From NCBI GenBank assembly GCA_007571115.1, contig RKSA01000193.1, positions 1 through 6,339 on the forward strand: a DNA stretch of 6,339 bases. Direction: 5' to 3'. A program made the position numbers and the translations under genes. The notes under the pieces are model-generated. The model made no database searches. It was not told the origin of the DNA and saw only the letters and a list, made by a program, of their open reading frames with translations. Numbering within the stretch: the first letter of the stretch is position 1; every line of letters begins with the position of its first letter. This document shows positions 1 to 5,051 of the stretch, in pieces. This DNA is from Gammaproteobacteria bacterium (GTDB taxonomy: Bacteria > Pseudomonadota > Gammaproteobacteria > Pseudomonadales > Pseudohongiellaceae).

Positions 1-1
1 C

Positions 2-397
2 ATTCAGTATACGAAGTACCGCCGAGTAGCTGCCGCTCATGTCATCATCGAACTGAAGCGACGAAGCGTGAAGGTCACTAAAACGGATTTGGAGAGCCAA
101 GTGAGAGGGTATCAAGATGCTCTCCGTGCAGAGTTGCAAAATAGCTCCAGCGAAAACGCGAATTTGCCAATCCAAGGGATTTGTATTGTTGGGAGCCTGC
201 CAGAAGGATGGGCAGATGAGAAGATGAGACAGCGGGATGAGCAGTCATTGGGCCTCTATGACATTCGGGTTGTGACCTACGATGAGTTGACCGACAACGC
301 ATACGCCGCGTATCGCGATTTTATAAGAGCGTCCGAATCGCAGGGGAAACTACGAGAAGTGATTGAAAATATTCGGGGATACGGTCCCAGCGCATAA
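2..397 (+). CDS. C-terminal part of a nuclease-like protein (E-x-K motif), 5' end outside window
   Basis: The reading frame is open from base 2 to a TAA at 395-397, so this is the last ~131 residues of a longer gene entering from the left; a GTG at 68 could start a shorter protein but lies after the conserved-looking part. The visible segment HVIIELKRRSVKVT has a hydrophobic strand followed by E-L-K, which fits the E-x-K half of a PD-(D/E)XK nuclease core, then a predicted helix (SQVRGYQDALRAEL), a strand (IQGICIVGSLP) and a C-terminal block DIRVVTYDELTDNAYAAYRDF. From memory, this order resembles the C-terminal domain of proteins with an N-terminal GHKL/HSP90-like ATPase and a nuclease-like tail, some annotated as restriction-associated; the ATPase part is not in view, so this is inference. 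GC content is about 48-50% in the stretches counted (61-180, 301-360), lower than the genes to the right, which suggests transfer. Confidence 0.6.
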   Translation: MQYTKYRRVAAAHVIIELKRRSVKVTKTDLESQVRGYQDALRAELQNSSSENANLPIQGICIVGSLPEGWADEKMRQRDEQSLGLYDIRVVTYDELTDNAYAAYRDFIRASESQGKLREVIENIRGYGPSA

Positions 398-461
398 TGG
401 TCATCAGTGCTGGTCGGCAATGCCAACCCGAGTCGCAGGAGCCTTCAGCCGTAAAGAGAAC

Positions 462-467
462 AGGAGA
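462..467 (+). promoter_or_regulatory. Ribosome binding site that fixes the iscX start
   Basis: AGGAGA lies 7 bases before the ATG at 475. It supports that start over the in-frame ATG at 397, which overlaps the stop codon of the preceding gene and would add 26 residues absent from IscX proteins. Confidence 0.7.
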
Positions 468-474
468 GCAACGC

Positions 475-672
475 ATGAAATGGACCGACGTGTACGACAT
501 CGCCATCGAACTCACAGATCGACATCCCGAGATCGACCCGCAATACGTCAATTTCGTCGATCTGCATCGCTGGATCTGCGAACTGGAAGACTTCGACGAC
601 GACCCCGCCCGCAGCGGCGAAAAAGTCCTCGAGGCGATCCAGATGGCCTGGATCGAGGAAGCCGCCGACTAA
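475..672 (+). CDS. iscX: IscX (YfhJ), Fe-S cluster assembly accessory protein
   Basis: This 65-residue acidic protein aligns along its length with E. coli IscX (66 residues). Shared blocks are MKWTD at the N-terminus, DPxxVxFxDxHxWIC at about residues 21-35 and the strongly acidic LEDFDDDP at 37-44, followed by EKxLEAI and a C-terminal W-x-x-EA. IscX is a small winged-helix-type protein that binds the cysteine desulfurase IscS and iron in the cytosol and modulates the rate of iron-sulfur cluster assembly. The ATG at 475 is chosen because the family begins there and an AGGAGA site precedes it by 7 bases. In many proteobacteria iscX is the last gene of iscRSUA-hscBA-fdx-iscX. Here the gene just upstream is an unrelated nuclease-like fragment 77 bases away, so the isc genes are either further left or elsewhere. 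No promoter was recognised in the 398-474 gap. Confidence 0.95.
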   Translation: MKWTDVYDIAIELTDRHPEIDPQYVNFVDLHRWICELEDFDDDPARSGEKVLEAIQMAWIEEAAD

Positions 673-731
673 ATGCCTCGCCGAGCCGCGCACCGGCCAC
701 CCATGGTGGTCACCTCGCCCGCCTCAGGCAA

Positions 732-744
732 TTTTGCCGCAAAA
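732..744. repeat. 13-bp odd-centred palindrome TTTTGC-C-GCAAAA
   Basis: Two perfect 6-base arms (732-737 and 739-744) flank a single C. The central spacer is too short for an RNA hairpin loop, so a protein-binding site is more plausible. It lies about 60 bases before the likely start of the HTH gene at 803 and could be an operator, but no promoter is clear around it. Confidence 0.3.
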
Positions 745-802
745 CCGGACAATTTCAGGGAACCTCGATACTCCTTCGTCGACGGAGGTGGAAATTGACG
801 CA

Positions 803-1081
803 GTGCATGTCGGAACGCGAGGAGATGTGTACAAGAGCATCCACGATGAACCAGGAGAGTTTCATGAACGAGCCGAAGTCGTCCAGCGACTGCTCGCACA
901 AGAGAATGCCGTCAGGGTTTTTCGCGAGTACCGGGGTCTGTCACGAGAACAGCTTGCCGAAGCTGCCGGAATCGAAGGCAGTGACCTGGCAAGAATCGAG
1001 CAATATCCCGGTCAATGCCCCTGGAAGCAACTCGTGGCGGTTGCGAGCGCTCTGCGGCTTGATATCATGGACCTGACTTGA
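803..1081 (+). CDS. Small Xre-type helix-turn-helix protein, orphan antitoxin-like
   Basis: The C-terminal ~55 residues form an Xre/Cro-type HTH: AVRVFREYRGLSREQLAEAAGIEGSDLARIEQ, then a helix KQLVAVASALRLDIMDL. The block ending VVQRLLAQENAVRVFREYRGL resembles the linker of antitoxins that usually carry a Phd-like N-terminal segment; no such segment is visible here, so the protein may be N-terminally degraded. The turn after the recognition helix reads QYPGQCPW rather than the common TGKRxGS type. The start is uncertain: the frame is open upstream to a TTG at 734, but that codon sits inside a palindrome with no ribosome site, so GTG 803 is preferred (GGAGG at 784-788, a long 14 bases upstream); GTG 788 and GTG 827 are alternatives. 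It is likely a DNA-binding regulator. No toxin gene is adjacent, and it ends convergently with the ankyrin gene. Confidence 0.7.
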   Translation: MHVGTRGDVYKSIHDEPGEFHERAEVVQRLLAQENAVRVFREYRGLSREQLAEAAGIEGSDLARIEQYPGQCPWKQLVAVASALRLDIMDLT

Positions 1082-1147
1082 GCCTGGTTCGACGACAGCC
1101 CCGAATTGGCCGACGCGCCAGCCAGCCTCGCTTCTGCCAGTGCCGAG

Positions 1148-2572
1148 CTATTCGAACCGGGCCTCGTTGAGCTGCCAGTAGAGCTTGGTCCGTTGCAGTG
1201 CGAAATTGCCCTTCATCAAGTCCCACAAGGATTTTTCATCCTCGGTGCGCGCCTCGACATCGGCGCCGGCCTCGACCAGGGCCGTGAACACGGCGGGAGA
1301 GTCGCTATGTTCCGCCGCGAGCAGCAATGGCGTCCAGCCATCCTTGTTGCGGGCTTCGAGTTCGGCGCCAGCATCGAGCAAGACCGTGATGACTGCTGCG
1401 GACTTGTTGCCTTTCGCGGCCAGATGCAGGGGAGCGCTTCCGTTCCGGGTTTGCGCTTCCTGGCTGGCGCCGGCTTCCAGCAGCGCTGCCAGAACAGCCG
1501 GAGACTTGTTTTCCCTTGCTGCCAATTGCAAAGGCGTTTTGCCGTCATCGCGGCGAGCATCGACTTCGGCGCCAGCATCGAGCAGGGCGGAAATGATTGC
1601 AGCGGACTTGCTCGACCGCGCCGCCTCATGCAAGGCCGTGCTGCCAAATTCATTGCGCACATTGACCTTGGCGCCGGCGTCAATGAGCGCCTTGATCGCC
1701 GCTGGCGACTCCCTGCCTGATCCTGCGGCCAGAATCAGCGGCGTGGCGCCATATCGATCCCTCGCTTCCAGCCTGGCGCCGGCCTCGGCCAGAATCTTGA
1801 CCAGCTCGCCCGACTCATCGAATTCCCCAGCCCGATGCAACGCTGTATTGCCATATTGATCGCGGGCTTCCAGGTCGGCGCCGGCTTCGATCAGCTTTGC
1901 CAGCAAGGGGCGCGACTTGTCAGAGCGAATCGCCAAGGCCAACGCGTGGCCACCGAACTCGTTTTGCGCTTCCAGGTCGGCGCCAGCGTCGATGAGGGCT
2001 GCGGCGATGGCTGAAGACCTGCCGTATTCCATTGCAAGCAGCAAGGGAGTGGCGCCATTTTTGTCCCTTGCGTTGAGGTTGGCGCCGGCATCGGCCAAGG
2101 CTTGCGTCACCGCTGGAGATTCGTTGAGGAACGCGGCTAGCAAGAGGGGAGTTTTCTTGTCTTTGTCACGCGCTTCAAGGTCGGCGCCGGCTTCGGCCAG
2201 GGCCTGTATCACCCCTGGGGACTCGTTGAAGGTCGCGGCCAGCATGAGCGGCGTGTTCTCGTCCTTGTCACGCGCTTCAAGGTCTGCCCCAGCCTCGATC
2301 AGGGCCGCGATCACTGAGGGGTCGTCATTCATTCGCGATGCCGCATGCAGTGGCGCTTTCCGATAGCCGAGACTGGCGTTCGGGTCGGCGCCTCGCGCAA
2401 GGCATCGGGACATGACGCGCGGGGTCGCGATATAGTGGAACGAATCGTCTGTCCAGCGGTCGCAGGAATTCGGACCACTTTTCAAGAGTGTCCGCACGCT
2501 CGTCACGACAAGGACGAGCAATACGGAATAAAACAGCACGACGAGAACGACTGGCAGCACGGATTCATTCAT
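1148..2572 (-). CDS. Membrane-anchored ankyrin repeat protein
   Basis: A 474-residue protein with a hydrophobic N-terminal segment (about residues 5-26, rich in V and L), followed by Arg and Lys residues that suggest the bulk faces the cytoplasm. Residues 50-60 look like half of a degenerate repeat. From residue 61, eleven ankyrin repeats follow in register, each 34 residues except the seventh (35), ending near 435, then a divergent capping repeat to the end. The typical unit is GADLEARDKxGxTPLxLAA with a second helix SPAVIxALxEA. Ankyrin repeats bind other proteins; the partner cannot be told from sequence. No catalytic domain is visible. The ATG at 2572 is preceded by GGGGAGG with about 11 bases of spacing. 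A consensus -35 and a leader hairpin lie upstream. The SprT-like gene is on the same strand 155 bases upstream, so co-expression is possible but the gap carries its own promoter signals. Confidence 0.9.
   Translation of the reverse strand: MNESVLPVVLVVLFYSVLLVLVVTSVRTLLKSGPNSCDRWTDDSFHYIATPRVMSRCLARGADPNASLGYRKAPLHAASRMNDDPSVIAALIEAGADLEARDKDENTPLMLAATFNESPGVIQALAEAGADLEARDKDKKTPLLLAAFLNESPAVTQALADAGANLNARDKNGATPLLLAMEYGRSSAIAAALIDAGADLEAQNEFGGHALALAIRSDKSRPLLAKLIEAGADLEARDQYGNTALHRAGEFDESGELVKILAEAGARLEARDRYGATPLILAAGSGRESPAAIKALIDAGAKVNVRNEFGSTALHEAARSSKSAAIISALLDAGAEVDARRDDGKTPLQLAARENKSPAVLAALLEAGASQEAQTRNGSAPLHLAAKGNKSAAVITVLLDAGAELEARNKDGWTPLLLAAEHSDSPAVFTALVEAGADVEARTEDEKSLWDLMKGNFALQRTKLYWQLNEARFE
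1268..2392 (-). repeat. Tandem 102-bp units encoding eleven ankyrin repeats
   Basis: The DNA has a 102-base period (one unit of 105) matching the 34-residue ankyrin unit. Sequence such as TCGGCGCCGGC recurs at each unit boundary. The second and third units share 26 of 34 residues, and TTGTCACGCGCTTCAAGGTC occurs identically at 2163-2182 and 2265-2284, exactly 102 bases apart, which suggests recent duplication or gene conversion inside the array. Confidence 0.85.
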
Positions 2573-2627
2573 GACGCGACAAACCTCCCCAAAGCAGATG
2601 ATGGAAAGCCCATGCCTTGTTGGCAGA

Positions 2628-2645
2628 GCGAGGCGCTAGCCTCGC
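2628..2645. repeat. Perfect 7-bp inverted repeat in the ankyrin gene leader
   Basis: GCGAGGC (2628-2634) and GCCTCGC (2639-2645) form a perfect GC-rich stem with a 4-base loop. It lies just after the proposed -10 box of the ankyrin gene, at the expected beginning of the transcript. It could be an operator or a 5' stabilising hairpin. No U-run follows on either strand, so a terminator is unlikely. Confidence 0.5.
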
Positions 2646-2649
2646 GGAC

Positions 2650-2679
2650 ATGATGGAATGCGCAAGTCGAAACTGTCAA
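2650..2679 (-). promoter_or_regulatory. Candidate sigma70 promoter of the ankyrin gene
   Basis: Read on the minus strand, a perfect TTGACA (2679-2674) is followed after 18 bases by CATCAT (2655-2650), which matches four of six positions of TATAAT. Transcription would begin near 2643, about 70 bases before the ATG at 2572. Confidence 0.45.
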
Positions 2680-2685
2680 TGAAAT

Positions 2686-2707
2686 GGGCAAAAATAGTTT
2701 TTCGCCC
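2686..2707. repeat. Inverted repeat between the SprT-like and ankyrin genes
   Basis: GGGCAAAAA (2686-2694) and TTTTT-C-GCCC (2698-2707) pair as a nine-base stem with one bulged base and a 3-base loop. It begins 20 bases after the stop codon of the SprT-like gene. The T-run is inside the stem rather than after it, so it is at best a weak terminator; it may instead be a binding site just upstream of the ankyrin promoter. Confidence 0.35.
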
Positions 2708-2727
2708 GACTCCCGCAGCCCGCGCAG

Positions 2728-3495
2728 CTATCCGGAAGGGCCGCTGCCGTCAGGCTTGAGCGCGGTGATCGGCACGTAGTACTTTGCGTATCTGCGTCCG
2801 TCGGAATAGCGCTGGCCCGTTGCGTCCTCGACGAGCACCGTGGCGCGCTTGGTGATGCGATTGACTCGCCCGGCAAGCTTGGCGCCGGCGAAATCGAAGC
2901 TCACGCGGGCGCCAGGCGCGAATCCTTCCAGCGCGGCGCGTTCCTTGCGCGTGATGAGGTTGTGGGTATGCGTCCTGTGGCCGAACACGCCGCTGGCGAA
3001 GTCCTGGAAAGGCCGCGCGCGGCAACTGCTCTTGCCCGAGCAAAGCGCTTCGAGCAAATGCGTGATCTCGTGCTCCATGATGCGTTGCAAGGCGTCGAGC
3101 CGGTGCGGGCACGGCAGGCCGCTCGCAGTCGCTTCGCGATCATCGGGGCCGAAGCCTTCAAACAGGATCGCCGTCGAGACCGTGATCTGGTAGCTCATTC
3201 CACCCGCTGGCGCCCGCTGCCACGAGGTCGAGCCGCCAGCACTGCTCATGCGCCTGGAAAGCCGGAACGACAGCGATTCCCCGCCGAGCAGGCGCCGGAT
3301 CGCGCCGCCCAGGAATCGCCGGTCGTAAATCGCGAGCAGCTCCGCAAGGTCGTCGGCATGAATGCGCTCGAAATCGCGCCCCCGAAGGTGCCGCGACCCG
3401 GCGAGCAATTCCTCGCCGACCGCTTCCGCGAGAGCCCGGATCCGAACTTCCCCGCGCTGCGGCACGCGCAACGCATCGAGACTGAAATCGCTCAC
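2728..3495 (-). CDS. SprT-like zinc metalloprotease domain protein
   Basis: This 255-residue protein contains the zinc protease motif H-E-x-x-H (HEITH; H142, E143, H146) inside a SprT-like arrangement: an N-terminal helical region with YDRRFLGG (57-64), strands LSFRLSRRMSSAGG and YQITVSTAILFEGF, the helix QRIMEHEITHLLEAL, then FQDFASGVFGHRTHTHNL (163-180). The usual HGxxF stretch that supplies a third metal ligand in SprT proteins reads RARPF here, with C158 just before it and H173, H176 and H178 after it. The C-terminal ~65 residues (GxxVSFDFAG, GRVNRITKRATVLVED, YYVPITALKP) look like a small SH3/KOW-type beta-barrel. SprT/Spartan relatives cleave DNA-bound proteins; whether this one does is unknown. 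The start is a GTG without a clear ribosome site; it is the only usual start codon near the N-terminus in this frame, which stays open to about 3604. It follows the antitoxin by 73 bases on the same strand. Confidence 0.82.
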   Translation of the reverse strand: MSDFSLDALRVPQRGEVRIRALAEAVGEELLAGSRHLRGRDFERIHADDLAELLAIYDRRFLGGAIRRLLGGESLSFRLSRRMSSAGGSTSWQRAPAGGMSYQITVSTAILFEGFGPDDREATASGLPCPHRLDALQRIMEHEITHLLEALCSGKSSCRARPFQDFASGVFGHRTHTHNLITRKERAALEGFAPGARVSFDFAGAKLAGRVNRITKRATVLVEDATGQRYSDGRRYAKYYVPITALKPDGSGPSG

Positions 3496-3568
3496 GGTGA
3501 CTGCAATGCATAGGGCGAGCCGGGCGTTGCCGAAATCGCCGAACGCGCGAAAGAGGGAGATGATGCAG

Positions 3569-3886
3569 TCAAGCGATCGCCCCCAAGCCGTTCTTCGCCA
3601 CCAGTGTCAGCAATTTCAATGATGCGCCTCGCGGTCGCTTCTCGCCACGCTCCCATTGGCTTACCAGCCCTGTGGTCACATTGAGGTGGCGTGCGAAGAC
3701 CGCCTGGCTCGCATTTTCGCGAATCCGCAGCGCGCGAATCTCTCCAGGGACCATGTCTTCCACTGGCGTCAAGCACATTTCATCGAATTTCCGCATGGTT
3801 CGCTTGGGCATCACGCCAGCCTCGGCCAGGCCGAGCGCCGCTTCATGCGCCGCAGCCAAGGCTTCACTCCTGTACCGTTTCGTCAT
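3569..3886 (-). CDS. Xre-type antitoxin of a RelE/HigB-like toxin-antitoxin pair
   Basis: A 105-residue protein. Residues 1-48 are a helical N-terminal part with the conserved block MRKFDEMCLTPV, and residues 49-104 an Xre-type HTH in which QAVFARHLNV and the recognition helix TTGLVSQWERGEKRP are clear. This matches the HigA/NadS-like antitoxins that accompany HigB-type toxins with the toxin gene first; it should neutralise the toxin and repress the shared promoter. The ATG at 3886 has a strong AGGTGA site 6 bases upstream and lies inside the toxin's 3' end, giving a 23-base overlap, so translation is probably coupled. A candidate operator lies over the -10 box before the toxin gene. The family match is from recognition of conserved blocks and is confident; the cognate activity is inferred. 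Confidence 0.9.
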   Translation of the reverse strand: MTKRYRSEALAAAHEAALGLAEAGVMPKRTMRKFDEMCLTPVEDMVPGEIRALRIRENASQAVFARHLNVTTGLVSQWERGEKRPRGASLKLLTLVAKNGLGAIA

Positions 3887-4253
3887 CGCAAGTCACCTCG
3901 ATAATTGCCCCTGCTGCTTGCACTGCGGCAAGTTCTGCCGGTTTCAGAGTAAGATACTCGTCGGCCAACAGCCTAAAAGCCGCCAATTCGTCCCGCCGAA
4001 GGGCTTTTTTGCCGCTTTTTGCGAAACCATAGACGAAAAATGCCAAATGGCCTCGTCTGAACAGCATGATCGAGCGAAAGCCCCCAGAGCGACCACTTCC
4101 ATTGCGGGCGATCCGCTGCTTGATGACGCTGCCGCCGAGATCGGCATCAACCAAGCCTTTCTGAAGGCGTCTGACGGCCTCGCGCAGTGCTTCATCTTCC
4201 AATCCTTCGCGGTCTGCGAAACGGGTGAACGCCTTGGTCTTGAATATCTGCAA
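3864..4253 (-). CDS. RelE/HigB-like toxin of a type II toxin-antitoxin system
   Basis: A 129-residue basic protein that matches the RelE/ParE-superfamily HigB-like toxins: N-terminal FKTKAFTRFADREGL, the middle VDADLGGSVIKQRIARNGSGRSGGFRS (about 35-61) with conserved Lys and Arg residues, and the strand AFFVYGFAKS (71-80), then DELAAFRLLADEYL. Related toxins are ribosome-dependent or free mRNA endonucleases that block translation. The start is a TTG at 4253: the frame closes at a TAG 27 bases upstream and no ATG or GTG lies between, and the family begins at this point. The rare start with a weak ribosome site may keep toxin output low relative to the antitoxin. Its last 23 bases overlap the antitoxin gene. 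A residue-level match for catalytic positions was not made. rnt ends 95 bases upstream on the same strand. Confidence 0.88.
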   Translation of the reverse strand: MQIFKTKAFTRFADREGLEDEALREAVRRLQKGLVDADLGGSVIKQRIARNGSGRSGGFRSIMLFRRGHLAFFVYGFAKSGKKALRRDELAAFRLLADEYLTLKPAELAAVQAAGAIIEVTCDDETVQE

Positions 4254-4277
4254 GCCGAACCCGACAGTGCTTTTCGT

Positions 4278-4294
4278 CTATGCCAAAACCATAG
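4278..4294. promoter_or_regulatory. Candidate operator of the toxin-antitoxin pair
   Basis: The inverted repeat CTATG-N7-CATAG (4278-4282 and 4290-4294) overlaps the proposed -10 box and start of transcription. Its place and size fit autorepression by the Xre-type antitoxin, which is the usual pattern for such pairs. Confidence 0.5.
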
Positions 4295-4316
4295 CACCAA
4301 GTGTTGTTTTTTGCAA
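4288..4316 (-). promoter_or_regulatory. Candidate sigma70 promoter of the toxin-antitoxin operon
   Basis: On the minus strand TTGCAA (4316-4311) is separated by exactly 17 bases from TATGGT (4293-4288), each matching four of six consensus positions. Transcription would start near 4281, about 28 bases before the TTG start of the toxin. Confidence 0.55.
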
Positions 4317-4348
4317 TGACATGCGCTGCACCTAGTTAGCCAAGAGTA

Positions 4349-5038
4349 TCAGGATATCGCCGGATTGGCCGGGCAATGCAAGGCATCTACCGGCCAGCCG
4401 CCGAGTTGTTTCCAGCGGTTGACGATGTGGCAGAACAGTTCGGCGGTTTTTTCGGCGTCGTAGTGCGCGCTGTGGGCGCTGTTCTCGTCGAAGTCGATTC
4501 CGCTCACTTCGCAGGCCCGGGCGAGGACGGTCTGGCCGCAGGCGAGGCCGGCGAAGCTCGCGGTGTCGAAGTGGCTGAACGGGTGGAATGGATTGCGTTT
4601 CAGATTGTGCCGCGCGCTTGCGGCGTTGATGAAGGCGTGGTCGAAGTGCGCGTTGTGGGCAACGAGAATGGCGCGCTTGCAGGCCTGGGCCTTGACGGCT
4701 TTGCGGATCATGGCGAAAACGTCGGCGAAAGCTTCGCGCTCGGGTTTTGCCTCGCGCGCGGGGTCCGCAGGGTCGATTCCGGTGATTTCCAGCGAAACCG
4801 GGTCGAGCCTGCTTCCCTCGAACGGAGCGACATTGTGAAAGCGGGCCGCCTCGGGCCGCATGATGCCATTTTCATCCATGACCAGGACGACGGCGGCGAT
4901 TTCGAGGATGGCGTCGGTCGCGGCATTGAGTCCGCCGGTTTCAAGGTCGATCACGACCGGCAGAAAGCCGCGAAAGCGCGACTGCATGTCGATGCCGCGT
5001 GCCGTAGTGTCGCCTTGGGCGCCGTCCGTCTCTGACAT
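4349..5038 (-). CDS. rnt: Ribonuclease T (DEDDh 3'-5' exoribonuclease)
   Basis: RNase T trims the 3' ends of tRNA, including end turnover at CCA, and of other stable RNAs in the cytosol. The 229-residue protein follows E. coli RNase T closely. The DEDDh catalytic residues are all present: D31 and E33 in VVIDLETGG, D133 in HNAHFD, H189 and D194 in AHSAHYD. Other matching blocks are RFRGF, EITGIDPADP, LKRNPFHPF, GLACGQTVLARAC and IVNRWKQLGGWP. The ATG at 5038 gives an N-terminal length similar to E. coli (RFRGF eight residues later than there). ATG 5062 (overlapping the pyrC stop) and ATG 4987 (just before SRFRGF) are alternatives; none has a clear ribosome site. It lies 13 bases after pyrC and is likely translated from the same transcript. 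The frame is open far upstream inside pyrC, which is an overlap artefact. Confidence 0.95.
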   Translation of the reverse strand: MSETDGAQGDTTARGIDMQSRFRGFLPVVIDLETGGLNAATDAILEIAAVVLVMDENGIMRPEAARFHNVAPFEGSRLDPVSLEITGIDPADPAREAKPEREAFADVFAMIRKAVKAQACKRAILVAHNAHFDHAFINAASARHNLKRNPFHPFSHFDTASFAGLACGQTVLARACEVSGIDFDENSAHSAHYDAEKTAELFCHIVNRWKQLGGWPVDALHCPANPAIS

Positions 5039-5051
5039 GGCTGGCAGGCCG

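Noticed and set aside
397..474. Earlier ATG at 397 for iscX, overlapping the upstream stop codon
   Set aside because: It would add 26 residues not found in IscX, while ATG 475 has a good ribosome site and the family N-terminus.
363..1076. Plus-strand frame of 237 codons overlapping iscX and the HTH gene
   Set aside because: It is out of frame with two genes that show clear family similarity, and its product is Arg-rich with no motif.
1106..2366. Long plus-strand open frames opposite the ankyrin gene (1106-1720, 1185-1859, 1917-2366)
   Set aside because: They mirror the 102-base repeat in antisense, have no recognisable domains, and the minus-strand frame is a clear ankyrin protein. GC-rich periodic DNA often leaves such frames open.
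1268..2392. Regular 102-base repeats as a CRISPR array
   Set aside because: The units are coding, in register with 34-residue ankyrin repeats, and there is no alternation of identical repeats with unique spacers.
2686..2707. Inverted repeat as an intrinsic terminator of the SprT-like gene
   Set aside because: The T-run is within the stem and not after it, so the standard terminator form is not met; kept only as an inverted repeat.
2750..3511. Several open frames in other phases over the SprT-like gene
   Set aside because: Only the 2728-3495 frame contains HExxH and the FGHRTHTH block; the others are Arg/Ala/Ser-rich shadows.
4376..5035. Plus-strand frame of 219 codons opposite rnt
   Set aside because: It is antisense to a confident RNase T gene with all catalytic residues and shows no domain of its own.
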